Positions 55,586 to 64,000 of a stretch of 64,000 nt of DNA are shown here, in pieces. The stretch spans positions 62,001 through 126,000 of the forward strand of contig NZ_VSSR01000011.1 of NCBI RefSeq assembly GCF_008123515.1, in the 5' to 3' direction. This DNA comes from Bradyrhizobium cytisi. Lineage in GTDB: Bacteria > Pseudomonadota > Alphaproteobacteria > Rhizobiales > Xanthobacteraceae. A program made the translations under genes and the position numbers. Within the stretch, counting starts at the first letter, position 1, and each line of letters opens with the position of its first letter. The notes below the pieces were generated by a model. That model had not been told where the DNA came from, ran no database searches, and saw only the letters and a program-made list of their open reading frames with translations.

Positions 55586-56470
55586 ATGACGGAGGCAATT
55601 CGCGGGTTCTGGGTGGCGTCGGCGACGCCGCTCGCGACGGACGGCAGCGTGGACTCCGCCAAGCTTGCCGCCCATGCCAAAAAACTCTTCGGCAAGGGCG
55701 TCGACGGCGTCGTGCTGTACGGCACCACCGGCGAGGGCACCTCGTTCAATGTCGCCGAACGCATAGCGACCATCGAAGCCGTGCTCAAGGCCGGCGTGCC
55801 GGCGGAACGCATCGGCATCGGCGGCGGCTTCCCCGCCATCAGCGACAGCATCGCGCTGACGCGCGCCGTGCTCGGACTTGGTCTGCGCCACGTGCTGTAT
55901 CTGCCGCCTTACTTCGATCGCAGCGTCACGCCCGAAGGCATCGAGGATGCGTTCGCGGCGATCTTCGACGGTGTCGCCGACGATCGCCTGCGTGCCTATC
56001 TCTATCATATTCCGCAGGTCTCAGGCGTCGCGATCCCGACGACGGTCGCGGCGAATTTGCGCAAGCGTTACGGCAAGGTGGTCGCCGGCTTGAAGGACTC
56101 CAGCGGCGAATTCAAGCAGTTCCAGGCATTCCGCGCTGCTGCGCCGGAGCTCGCCATCACGGTCGGCAACGAAACCGACATCGCGCGTGCGATCGCCGGC
56201 GGCGGCGCCGGCACCATCTGCGGCATGGCCAACATCGCGCCGGAGCTGGTGAAGGCGATGTTCGACGGCAAGAATGTCGTAGCCCGCATGCAGGCCGCGG
56301 TCGATATCGTGGTGAAATCGCCATCCTTCCTCACGACGCTGAAGGCCATTCTCGCCGCACAGACCGGCGACGCCGGCTGGTTGCGCGTGCGTCCGCCGCT
56401 GCGTGCGTTGTCGGACGGCACCGCGCTCAAGGCGAAGCTGGACGAATTGACCAGCCCCGCGCTCACGTAG
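55586..56470 (+). CDS. DapA/DHDPS-superfamily aldolase or dehydratase
   Basis: A 294-aa class I aldolase-fold enzyme. ATG 55586 is used; ATG 55574 would add four residues. The Schiff-base Lys170 is in AGLKDSSGEF and Tyr140 is in AYLYHIPQVSG. The GTTGEGTS motif (46-53), binding the pyruvate carboxylate, matches the family. Related enzymes include dihydrodipicolinate synthase, 2-keto-3-deoxy sugar-acid lyases and KdgD-type dehydratases. The neighbouring D-hydroxyacid dehydrogenase and GntR suggest sugar-acid catabolism rather than lysine biosynthesis (inference). Confidence 0.88.
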   Translation: MTEAIRGFWVASATPLATDGSVDSAKLAAHAKKLFGKGVDGVVLYGTTGEGTSFNVAERIATIEAVLKAGVPAERIGIGGGFPAISDSIALTRAVLGLGLRHVLYLPPYFDRSVTPEGIEDAFAAIFDGVADDRLRAYLYHIPQVSGVAIPTTVAANLRKRYGKVVAGLKDSSGEFKQFQAFRAAAPELAITVGNETDIARAIAGGGAGTICGMANIAPELVKAMFDGKNVVARMQAAVDIVVKSPSFLTTLKAILAAQTGDAGWLRVRPPLRALSDGTALKAKLDELTSPALT

Positions 56471-56579
56471 CTGCAAAAACCGCACGGCCGATCCATAACA
56501 TCCGCAGCTTGCGGTCACGCCGCCACGCGGCGCTTGGTTTGTACGTGCGCCCTTGTTGCTGCTTGCGGAGCGACGCCGA

Positions 56580-56861
56580 TCAGGCTGTCCGGGTCGCACG
56601 CCGCATCATAAGCGCGCCGGCGGGCGCTGTATCGCCATCGCTCACGACTTTGCAGACGTAGATGTTTTGCTCGCTGCTCCAGTCGCAACGCTCGAGCTCG
56701 CCGTTTGGCCCTGAAACATAGATTGGCGAGCTGGGGAGCGCCGCCTTGGCCGTCAGACTCTGGCGGCGGCTCGCTACTTTCTTTGCTTTTTTGACCTTTC
56801 GCGCCGTCGTTGCCTTTTTCCCCGTCCTTGCCTTCTTTGCACGCTTTTTGGCCTTTGCCAT
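56580..56861 (-). CDS. small lysine/alanine-rich protein (histone H1-like N-terminus)
   Basis: A 93-aa product whose first about 35 residues (MAKAKKRAKKARTGKKATTARKVKKAKKVASRR) are an H1-like basic tail of Lys/Ala repeats. The remainder (PSSPIYVSGPNGELERCDWSSEQNIYVCKVVSDGD) carries a Cys pair and an aromatic core. Such tails are typical of nucleic-acid-binding proteins in alphaproteobacteria. No function can be given. It lies 110 bases from the DapA-like gene and convergent to it. Confidence 0.7.
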   Translation of the reverse strand: MAKAKKRAKKARTGKKATTARKVKKAKKVASRRQSLTAKAALPSSPIYVSGPNGELERCDWSSEQNIYVCKVVSDGDTAPAGALMMRRATRTA

Positions 56862-56902
56862 TGCCTGTTCCTCGATGGTGCGACGTCATTGATGTCCGAT
56901 TG

Positions 56903-57728
56903 CTATCGGCCTTTCAGATTGGTTGAGACCGCAAGCCCGACCTGCTTAGCGAAGTGCGCTTCGAGTGCTGGCAGCGCCAATTTCTGACCGCCGTTGGGCC
57001 CGAACGTAATCGTCAGATCATGCGTGCGATCGCGACTTGCCGAGAGGAGTGCTCCATTCTGGTTGATCGTCGCCTGGACGAGCGTCCAGGCTGGCGTCAG
57101 GTCGCCCGCGGTCGATATGACGAATTTGACCTCGTGAGAAATCGCATTTCGCTCGAGCGGCCCACCGGGGTCGCTGGGGGGCGAGATGTCCTGCGTCGCG
57201 ACCGGTCCGACCTGCGCCTGTAGCCACTCCCTGAGCTTCAGATCACTTCGAACCAGGGGAGAGGGCGAGTTGCCCATCTGCACGCCGGTCTGGCAATACT
57301 TGCGATAGTAGAGGTCATGGATGGTATAGAAAAAGTTCAGCGTGTCGGTCCTAGTCGCGTCGGCCGAGACTGTCGCTCCTCCGGCAAGCGTGAATATCGA
57401 ATTTGCCGGTGTGGGCGGCAGCCAGACCGCGTTTGGATTGAGGGACGACCTTTCTTCGATGGTCAGCGTGAGGCTGACCTGGACGCCCCAGGTCTCCAGC
57501 CACTCCGCATATCGCTTTCCGTGATTCAAACGGGCGAGTTCAAGATCGCGATTTATTACAAACTTGACGGCATTCGCAAATTTCGCAGTGCACGCTGGTG
57601 ACAATCGACTGGACCATGAGCTGTCCGTCGATCGGCGCGGCTGGAAATTCCTGCAAATCGGGCACTCTCAAGCCGCACCCGCCAAGAAATGCGCCAAGCA
57701 AAACCGCGGCTGTGACTCGGATGCCCAT
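56903..57728 (-). pseudogene. lipoprotein gene interrupted by a +1 frameshift
   Basis: The N-terminal 51 codons from ATG 57728 encode a lipoprotein signal (MGIRVTAAVLLGAFLGGC, lipobox LGGC) and VPDLQEFPAAPIDGQLMVQSIVTSVHCEI. The frame then ends within a few codons. The minus-strand frame starting at 57604 continues with ANAVKFVINRDLELARLNHGKRYAEWLETWGVQVSLTLTIEE to 56903, including the beta-rich repeat VWLPPTPANSIFTLAGG. One extra base around 57571-57584 breaks the frame. If genuine, the gene is dead; if an assembly error, it is an intact lipoprotein. I recall similar intact lipoproteins in bradyrhizobia, but no function is known. Confidence 0.75.
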
Positions 57729-58005
57729 GGTCCGATCCCCCCGTTGAAGCGCCCTCCGGAAAACTCGCACGATCCGGATGAACTCCGCAACCAAAGGTAG
57801 CTGTGCCGTTGCCGAAAGTTCCTGCGCTGTTGCGCCCAAGCAACGTCTCGATCGATGTGACGGCTTGGGGCGCATCGCGATGCCAGGATGGCTTGCATCT
57901 TGTGGCCGTGCGTTTCGCCCCGTCGCGGTAACCGGCGACCGACGCCGGCGTGGTTGGGCGGCAAGCCGATTCGCGGGCGAGTTCGCCATCGCCTGAGATC
58001 GCACG

Positions 58006-58054
58006 AGGGCGCGACACGTTGTCGCGAATTCGCGATCTGCGTGTCGTGCGCCCT
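58006..58054. repeat. nested hairpin with a 14-bp perfect palindrome
   Basis: Outer arms 58006..58018 and 58040..58054 match apart from two extra bases. At the centre is the perfect palindrome TCGCGAATTCGCGA (58022..58035). The remainder of 57729..58204 has no supported gene. It lies about 150 bases upstream of the TonB receptor start. Confidence 0.75.
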
Positions 58055-58204
58055 GCGATGGCAAGCGACGATTGCCGCACGGCGAGCAACAAAGCTTAGA
58101 ACGCTTCAACACTAGAGCGATTCAAGTCGCTGCCAGGTTCTCTTCATTCGCCGCGGCTGGTAGATGCGCCAACTTCAATGCTGTGACTTGGAAGTGAATC
58201 GAAA

Positions 58205-60538
58205 GTGCGTGCTCCTGTGGATGGCCCTCGCGCCAGTGGTCATCGAAATCGCGCCGGCAACAGCCGCGCCAGCCTTCTCATCGGAACGGCCGTGCTGCTC
58301 GCCGGATATCCCTTCGACACCACCAATGCGCAGGCGCAAACGGCGCTGCCGCCGGTGAATGTGGATGCACCGACGCAGCGGCCGAAGCAGGCACGCGCTT
58401 CGGAGCAGTCGCAACGACGCACACAGGCAGTCGCGCGCCGTAGCCCGACGGCCGGTCCGCCCGCGGCGCCGACGCCGTCCGAACGCGCGGCGACTGAAGC
58501 CGCCGCACAACAAGCCGCAAAGCTCGGCTATCGCGCGATGCCGAGCGCGAGCACGCTGCGCTCGGGCGCATCACCGCTCGACACCTCCCAATCCGTCAAC
58601 GTCGTGCCCGCGCAGGTCATCAAGGACCAGCTGCCGCGCAACATCGACGATGCGCTGGTCAACATCAGCGGCATCACCCAGACCAACACGCTCGCCGGCA
58701 CCCAGGACGCCGTGATCCGCCGTGGCTTCGGCGATAATCGCGACGGTTCGATCATGCGCAACGGCATGCCGCTGGTGCAGGGCCGCAGCCTGAACGCCGC
58801 AGTCGACAGCGTGGAGGTGCTGAAGGGACCGGCCTCGCTGCTCTACGGCATCATGGATCCCGGCGGTATCGTCAACACGATCAGCAAGCGCCCGGAGCTC
58901 TATCAGCACGGTTCGGTCACGCTGCTCGGCTCGACCTACGCGAACAACCGCAACGGCGCCGACGGCACACTCGACGTCACCGGTCCGATCGGCGATGGCG
59001 GTCTCGCCTATCGCTTCATCGGCTATGGTGTTAGCGAGGACTACTGGCGCAATTTCGGCCGCCATCGGGAAATGCTCGTGAACCCGTCGCTCGCCTGGTA
59101 CGGCGAGACCACGACGGTTCAGCTCACCTATGAGCACCGCGAATTCATCTATCCGTTCGACCGCGGCACCGCCTTCGTCAAAGGCGCCCCGTTGGCGATC
59201 CCCGCGACGCGCCGGCTCGACGAACCCTTCAACAACATGTGGGGCACGTCCGACCTGGTGCAGGCCTCGGTCGAGCAGAGGCTCGACGACAACTGGAAGG
59301 TCACGGCGGCTTACAGCTACAACACCGAGACCTACAGCGCCAACCAGCTCCGCATCACCAATGTCGACGCCACGACCGGCGTCGAGAAACGCAGCAACGA
59401 CGGCACCCAGAACTCGCTGAGCAACGCCAGCTATGGCACCTCCTATCTGCAGGGTGACGTCTGGGTGGGCGGCTTCCGCAACGAGATCCTGTTCGGCGGT
59501 GAGGCGCTGTATCGCACGATCGATCGCCGCGACCTGATCCGCCAGGCGACGGCGAACTTCAATTTCTACAACCCCGTCTACGGGCTGGTCACGCCGGGTA
59601 CGACCGTTTCTGCAATCGACAGCGAGCAGACCGACAAGCTCGGAACCCGCGGCTTCTTCGCCCAGGACACGTTCCACCTGACCAACTGGCTATCCGTGGT
59701 CGGCGGCGTGCGCTGGATGGAATACGAGCAGCTCGCGGGAAAGGGCCGGCCTCTGTTCATCACCAACACCAATCTAGCGGGCGACAAGGTGCTGCCGCTC
59801 GGCGGCGTCATCGTCAAGCTGAGCGAAGAGCTCTCCTATTATGTGAGCTATACGCAGTCGTTGAAGCCGACTTCGGTCATTGCGCAGTTCGCGGGTACGA
59901 CCGTGGGTTTCGTGGTCACCGGCAATTTCGCGCCCGAGGAAGGCACACAGTGGGAAACCGGCTTCAAATTCGACGTCAACAAGCGGCTGTCGGGTACCCT
60001 GGCGTTCTACGACATCCAGAAGAAGAACGTGCTGGTCAGGGACGATCTCGGCAACGGGACGGTTTCGGCGCGAACGTCCGGCGCGGCCCGGTCGCGCGGA
60101 GTCGAGTTGGACGTGACCGGCAAGCTGACTGACGATTGGAGCATGATCGGAAGTTACGGCTATACCGATGCGCGCTTGATCAACGATCCCGATGTCGGCA
60201 ACGCCAAGCTGTTCAACGCCGCGATGAACACGGCCTCGCTCTATCTCGTCTACGATTTCGGCGAGCGGCTGCCCGGACGTTTGCGGCTCGGCGGCGGCGC
60301 GCACTATGTCGGCGACCGGCCGGGCGACTCCGCTAACACGTTCGTTCTGTCGGCCTACACCGTCGCAGACGTCTTTGCGACCTACGACACGAAGATCGAC
60401 AAGCTGCCGGTGACCTACCAGTTCAACGTCAAGAACCTGTTCGACAAGGTCTACTATACGTCCACCACCGGGAGCGCTTTAGCCGTCGCGATCGGCGATG
60501 CGCGGCGGTTCTCGCTGTCGGCCACGGTGAAGTTCTAG
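58205..60538 (+). CDS. TonB-dependent siderophore receptor
   Basis: A 777-aa outer-membrane receptor from a GTG start. The signal peptide (about 1-44) ends TTNAQA|QTALPP. A low-complexity Pro/Ala/Gln region (50-110) precedes the plug domain, which starts at about SVNVVPAQVIKDQLPRNIDDALVNISG and includes DSVEVLKGPASLLYGIMDPGGIVN. The 22-strand barrel follows and ends FSLSATVKF with a terminal Phe. The plug VNVVP..LP.NID.AL and RRGFGDNRDGSIMRNGMPL sequences match the siderophore-receptor (TIGR01783-like) type. It is the first gene of an iron operon; the next gene starts two bases later. Confidence 0.93.
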   Translation: MRAPVDGPRASGHRNRAGNSRASLLIGTAVLLAGYPFDTTNAQAQTALPPVNVDAPTQRPKQARASEQSQRRTQAVARRSPTAGPPAAPTPSERAATEAAAQQAAKLGYRAMPSASTLRSGASPLDTSQSVNVVPAQVIKDQLPRNIDDALVNISGITQTNTLAGTQDAVIRRGFGDNRDGSIMRNGMPLVQGRSLNAAVDSVEVLKGPASLLYGIMDPGGIVNTISKRPELYQHGSVTLLGSTYANNRNGADGTLDVTGPIGDGGLAYRFIGYGVSEDYWRNFGRHREMLVNPSLAWYGETTTVQLTYEHREFIYPFDRGTAFVKGAPLAIPATRRLDEPFNNMWGTSDLVQASVEQRLDDNWKVTAAYSYNTETYSANQLRITNVDATTGVEKRSNDGTQNSLSNASYGTSYLQGDVWVGGFRNEILFGGEALYRTIDRRDLIRQATANFNFYNPVYGLVTPGTTVSAIDSEQTDKLGTRGFFAQDTFHLTNWLSVVGGVRWMEYEQLAGKGRPLFITNTNLAGDKVLPLGGVIVKLSEELSYYVSYTQSLKPTSVIAQFAGTTVGFVVTGNFAPEEGTQWETGFKFDVNKRLSGTLAFYDIQKKNVLVRDDLGNGTVSARTSGAARSRGVELDVTGKLTDDWSMIGSYGYTDARLINDPDVGNAKLFNAAMNTASLYLVYDFGERLPGRLRLGGGAHYVGDRPGDSANTFVLSAYTVADVFATYDTKIDKLPVTYQFNVKNLFDKVYYTSTTGSALAVAIGDARRFSLSATVKF

Positions 60539-60540
60539 CG

Positions 60541-61569
60541 ATGGGGATGCAGCGCAAAGCCATCGCGGTCCTGATCGCGTCGGCGTCTGCCTGCCTTGTG
60601 GCCACAGGTGCGAGTCGCGCCGAGGAGATCACGCTGTATTCGACCAGGGAGACTGCCCTGGTTGCGCCTGTTGCCGCGGCCTTCAGGGAAACGAGCGGCA
60701 TCAACGTCAAAATCGTCTTCGTCGAGGACAGTCTCGTCAAGCGCCTGGCGTCGGAAGGCGAGGCATCGCCCGCCGACATCCTGCTGACAATCGGACTGGA
60801 TAAGACCACCCAGCTTGCTACAGGCGATCGGACACAGACTTTCACGTCGCCGCGTCTCGAACAGGCCGTTCCGGCCAACCTTCGCGGGGGCAGTTCGCAG
60901 TGGATCGCGCTTGCGATCCGCCCGCGCGTCGTGATGGCGCGCAACGACAGTGGAATCACGGCGATCGACTATGAAGACCTCGCGCGTTCGCAATGGCGCG
61001 GAAAGCTCTGCGTGCGTTCGCTGCTGCATCAGAACAATGTCGCGCTTGTTGCCGCCTATCTCGCTCACCATGGTGAAGCGGCGACCGAGGCCTGGCTCGC
61101 CGGTCTGAAGGCCAATCTCGCCCACAAGCCTGCTGGCAAGGACAACGACGTGATCCGCGAGATCGCGCAAGGGACGTGCGAGATCGGTATCGGCAACACC
61201 GTGGCATTGGCGCAATTGCGTGACGGACGGGAAGGGGCCGACTGGCGCGCCTGGGCGATGGTGGTCAAGGCGGTTCCGACCGCTTTCAACGGCAGCGGTA
61301 CGCATGTGAACCTCACGGGTGCGGCCATCGCGAAACATGCGCCGCACGTCGCCGGCGCGCAGAAATTCCTGGAGTTCCTGGTCACGCCGCCGGCGCAGTG
61401 GATGTTTGCGGCCGCGGAGCTTGAATATCCCGTGCTGGACAATGCCAAGCGCGCGCCCATCGTTGCCGAAATGGGCTCGCTCACCGCCGATGCGCTGCCG
61501 ATCGACGAGATCGGCCGGACCCAGCAAGCCGCCATCGCGCTCATCAAGAAGGCGGGCTTCGATGAGTAG
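60541..61569 (+). CDS. periplasmic ferric-iron-binding protein (FbpA-like)
   Basis: A 342-aa solute-binding protein with a signal peptide ending near TGASRA|EEITLYS. The fold motif ITLYSTRETALVAPVAAAFRETSGINVKIVF and the later VPTAFNGSGTHVNLTGAAIAKHAPH match the ferric-binding FbpA/IdiA family. Two of the usual iron-binding tyrosines are not obvious, so iron could be bound by another set or a chelate. No ABC permease is in this window, so it may serve transport encoded elsewhere. It begins two bases after the receptor stop and ends overlapping the PepSY gene by eight bases. Confidence 0.88.
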   Translation: MGMQRKAIAVLIASASACLVATGASRAEEITLYSTRETALVAPVAAAFRETSGINVKIVFVEDSLVKRLASEGEASPADILLTIGLDKTTQLATGDRTQTFTSPRLEQAVPANLRGGSSQWIALAIRPRVVMARNDSGITAIDYEDLARSQWRGKLCVRSLLHQNNVALVAAYLAHHGEAATEAWLAGLKANLAHKPAGKDNDVIREIAQGTCEIGIGNTVALAQLRDGREGADWRAWAMVVKAVPTAFNGSGTHVNLTGAAIAKHAPHVAGAQKFLEFLVTPPAQWMFAAAELEYPVLDNAKRAPIVAEMGSLTADALPIDEIGRTQQAAIALIKKAGFDE

Positions 61570-62743
61570 GCTCGGGCACAGGATCAAGGCGACGCTGCTT
61601 CAGGTCCATTCCATTGCCGGCCTTGTGCTCGCGCTGCTGTTGTCCCTGATCGCGCTGACTGGCGTGATCATGAGCTTCGAGGACGAGATCGTCGACCATC
61701 TGAACGCCGGCATCATGCGGGTCGTGCCACCGACTGCTCCGGCGCTGATGCCGGACGAGCTGGTCGCGCGGCTGAGGGCGGTGCCGGATGCCGGCAAGGT
61801 TACGGCCATCATGCTGTCGAGCGATCCGTCTGCGGCCGTACATATTCGCTTCGCCCGCGACGAGCAGGGCGCGCGGCCGTCTTCGCTCTATGTCGATCCC
61901 TATGACGGCCACGTGCTTGGCGTTCCACGCGGCGAGGATTTCTTCGCAACGGTGCGCAGGCTGCATCGCTGGCTACTCATCCCCGGCGATGCCAAGGGCT
62001 GGGGGCGCCAGGTTACCGGTGTTGCCGCGCTGGGCCTGATCGTGATGCTGATCTCGGGGCTCGTGCTGCGCTGGCCGCGCCGGGCAAGCAGCGTGAAGAT
62101 GTGGCTGAAGCCGAATTTCGGGCTCAGTGGCCGCGGCTTGTATCGCTCGTTGCACGCCGTCATCGGCACCTGGGTCCTGCCGGTCTATCTCGTGATGACC
62201 TTGACCGGGCTCTGGTACTCGTTTGACTGGTACAAGGACGGCGTGGTCTGGCTGCTGTCGCGTCCGCATGTGGCGGCGGCGAAGATGCAGCCGAAGCAGC
62301 CGCGTCCACCCGGCCGTCCCGAACCGGCTCAGCCGGTCGGGTTCGATCGCGCATGGTCGGCCTTCAAGCATGAGGAGAGCGACGGCTTCGCCAGGGCGCA
62401 GCTGACGCTCCCGACCGCCCCGGGCACGGTGATGCGGATCCGGTCGTGGCCGAAGGACTCCACGCTCGAGTCCATGCGCGATGAGTTCCGCATCGATGCT
62501 GTCACCGGCCAGATCATCTCGGCGGAGCGCTATGCCGACAAGACGCCTGGCGAGAAAGCCGTTGCGAGCGTGCTCGACATCCACCGCGGCGCGGTCCTGG
62601 GCTGGCCCGGCAAGTTCGCCTTCATGATCGCCGCGGCGTTGATGCCGCTGTTTGCCGTTACGGGTGTCCTGCTGTACCTGTCGCGTCGCAAGCTGCGGCG
62701 TCCGGCGCAGCAGCCGCTCGGGCGGCTGGTTCCGGGCGAGTGA
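61562..62743 (+). CDS. PepSY-associated membrane protein (ferric reductase-like)
   Basis: A 393-aa integral membrane protein from ATG 61562, overlapping the preceding gene. Four helices are clear: VHSIAGLVLALLLSLIALTGVIMSF, GVAALGLIVMLISGLVLRWP, LHAVIGTWVLPVYLVMTLTGLWYSF and FAFMIAAALMPLFAVTGVLLYL. Conserved histidines lie in the first (VHSIAG), the second loop (RRLHRWLLIPGDAKGWG), third (SLHAVIG) and fourth (DIHRG) positions. The family is often linked to siderophore uptake and thought to act as an inner-membrane iron reductase or siderophore handler; this is inferred from the operon. Confidence 0.88.
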   Translation: MSRLGHRIKATLLQVHSIAGLVLALLLSLIALTGVIMSFEDEIVDHLNAGIMRVVPPTAPALMPDELVARLRAVPDAGKVTAIMLSSDPSAAVHIRFARDEQGARPSSLYVDPYDGHVLGVPRGEDFFATVRRLHRWLLIPGDAKGWGRQVTGVAALGLIVMLISGLVLRWPRRASSVKMWLKPNFGLSGRGLYRSLHAVIGTWVLPVYLVMTLTGLWYSFDWYKDGVVWLLSRPHVAAAKMQPKQPRPPGRPEPAQPVGFDRAWSAFKHEESDGFARAQLTLPTAPGTVMRIRSWPKDSTLESMRDEFRIDAVTGQIISAERYADKTPGEKAVASVLDIHRGAVLGWPGKFAFMIAAALMPLFAVTGVLLYLSRRKLRRPAQQPLGRLVPGE

Positions 62744-62818
62744 ACGGATGCGAAGGCTAGCCAAGCCCGCCGCAATCGTTCAAAAGCCCATGGCCTGTCC
62801 TTGCTTAGGGTTCATGCC

Positions 62819-64000
62819 ATGAAGCTTTCGACCGTCACCCCCGCCGATATCCGCCGCGCGCTATTGTTGCGCGAGGAGATCGCGCTGCTCGATCTCAGGT
62901 ATGAGGCGGCCTTCGCCACCGGCCATCCGCTGTTCGCGGCCAACATGGCCGCGGACCGGATCGCAATCGAGGCCGCGGTGCGGCTGCCGCGCAAGGACGC
63001 GCCGGTCGTGCTGTTTGACGACGGCGAGGGGCTGGTCGCATCCGGCGCCGAGCGCCTCGCGGCACTCGGCTACAGCAACGTCCGTGCACTCGATGGCGGG
63101 CTGAAAGCCTGGCGCGCGGCGGGCTACGAGGTGTTTGAAGACGTCAATTCCTATTCAAAGGCGTTCGGCGAGCTGGTCGAGGCGCGCCGGCACACGCCGT
63201 CGTTCAGCGCTGACGAAGTGGCAAAACTGATCGCGGACAAGGCCAACATCGCCATCCTCGACGTCCGCCGCTTCGACGAATATGCGACCATGAACATTCC
63301 GGGCTCGGTCAGCGTGCCTGGTGCCGAGCTGGTGCTGCGGGCCGGGCAGGCCGCGCCCGATCCTGACACCACCATCATCGTCAATTGCGCCGGCCGCACC
63401 CGCTCGATCATCGGCACCCAGTCGCTGATCAATGCCGGCGTGCCCAACAAGGTGCGGGCGCTACGCAACGGCACGATCGGCTGGACACTGGCGCGGCACA
63501 CGCTCGCTCATGGTGCTGGCCGGCGTGGCGCGGTCGGGTCGTTCGCGGGTGGCCCGGCCAATGCCCGCGACGTCGCCTATCGCGCCGGCGTCCGCCATAT
63601 CGGCGCGAACGAGATGTCGGCGCTGGTCGCTGAGACCAGCCGCACGCTCTATCGCTTCGACGTGCGCGACGCGGAGGAGTATGCAGCCGGTCATCTCCCC
63701 GGCTTCCGCCACTATCCGGGCGGCCAGCTCGTGCAGGAGACCGACATGGCCGCGCCGGTGCGCGGCGCGCGCATCCTCCTGGCCGACGACAGGGGCGTAC
63801 GCGCCGACATGACGGCATCCTGGCTCGCGCAGATGGGGTGGGAGGTCTATGTGCTCGAAGGCGGCTATGCCGGCACGCTCGAGGTCGGTCCTCCGCTGGG
63901 CCTGCCGAAGCCCGACCCCGCGCATCGCTACCGCCGCCCCTATGAGGGAACCGGCATCGCCGAGCGCGCGATGCAGGCCTATCTCGACTGGGAATACGGC
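62819..64000 (+). CDS. rhodanese-repeat sulfurtransferase (C-terminus beyond window)
   Basis: A frame of 394 codons reaching the right edge without a stop. Three rhodanese-like domains can be seen: about 1-105, 125-225 and 265-350. Only the second has the active-site Cys (Cys190 in IIVNCAGRTRSIIG). The first has a VVLFDDGEG and the third an ILLADDRGVRAD sequence at the corresponding position, so those domains look inactive. The start ATG 62819 follows 75 bases after the PepSY gene. Confidence 0.88.
   Translation, partial: MKLSTVTPADIRRALLLREEIALLDLRYEAAFATGHPLFAANMAADRIAIEAAVRLPRKDAPVVLFDDGEGLVASGAERLAALGYSNVRALDGGLKAWRAAGYEVFEDVNSYSKAFGELVEARRHTPSFSADEVAKLIADKANIAILDVRRFDEYATMNIPGSVSVPGAELVLRAGQAAPDPDTTIIVNCAGRTRSIIGTQSLINAGVPNKVRALRNGTIGWTLARHTLAHGAGRRGAVGSFAGGPANARDVAYRAGVRHIGANEMSALVAETSRTLYRFDVRDAEEYAAGHLPGFRHYPGGQLVQETDMAAPVRGARILLADDRGVRADMTASWLAQMGWEVYVLEGGYAGTLEVGPPLGLPKPDPAHRYRRPYEGTGIAERAMQAYLDWEYG

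Noticed and set aside
58085..58105. Possible iron-control box upstream of the TonB receptor gene
   Set aside because: The sequence CTTAGAACGCTTC is only partly like an ICE motif (TTTAGAA-N3-TTCTAAA) and the right half is too poor.

Overview
The window looks like chromosomal DNA of a high-GC alphaproteobacterium, most likely Bradyrhizobium or a close relative. That is an inference from the rpmH-rnpA-yidC-engB-argB gene order, the rhizobial style of the long palindromic intergenic repeats, and the protein sequences; no 16S gene is present.

Layout. (1) 1-5.4 kb: housekeeping operon on the minus strand (rpmH, rnpA, yidC, engB, a DUF423 gene, argB, a DUF1036 gene) behind a near-consensus promoter at 5204-5232. 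(2) 5.4-7.0 kb: an orphan membrane histidine kinase. (3) 7.24-13.99 kb: a compact 6.7-kb integrative element in tRNA-Arg(ACG), bounded by 17-bp direct repeats. It carries a tyrosine integrase, a protein with family-A polymerase-like motifs, an AT-rich tract, a serine resolvase with a candidate res site, a 39-aa membrane peptide and an integrase-like core-binding protein without a catalytic domain. (4) 14.3-26.7 kb: a surface/accessory region with two tandem AraC-type regulators, a large autotransporter, an MHS-family transporter, a second autotransporter broken by one in-frame amber codon, and a Pr6Pr-type membrane protein. Parts of it are flanked by a diverged ~47-bp repeat. (5) 26.8-36.2 kb: a TPR/glycosyltransferase-9-like protein and an MdtABC-like RND efflux operon. 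(6) 36.4-41.9 kb: NagZ-like glycosidase, an MFS exporter divergent from a TetR regulator with a 20-bp inverted-repeat operator, tRNA-Arg(CCG), a vapBC module, a large nested palindrome and a CPBP-family protease. (7) 42-50.6 kb: an MHYT hybrid histidine kinase, an LLM flavin oxidoreductase, an Rrf2 regulator coupled to a methyltransferase, and a LysR regulator divergent from a Bug-type binding protein plus O-methyltransferase. (8) 51-57.7 kb: a YgiQ radical SAM protein, a GntR/FAD-oxidoreductase/DapA-like catabolic cluster sharing a candidate operator, a lysine-rich small protein and a frameshifted lipoprotein gene. (9) 58.2-64 kb: an iron-uptake operon (TonB receptor, periplasmic ferric-binding protein, PepSY membrane protein) and a rhodanese-repeat protein cut by the window edge.

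The most novel-looking part is the small tRNA-borne element: an integrase next to a stand-alone polymerase-like palm protein and an AT-rich tract, which could be a replicating integrative element. Several regulator/target pairs have readable operators in their shared intergenic DNA.
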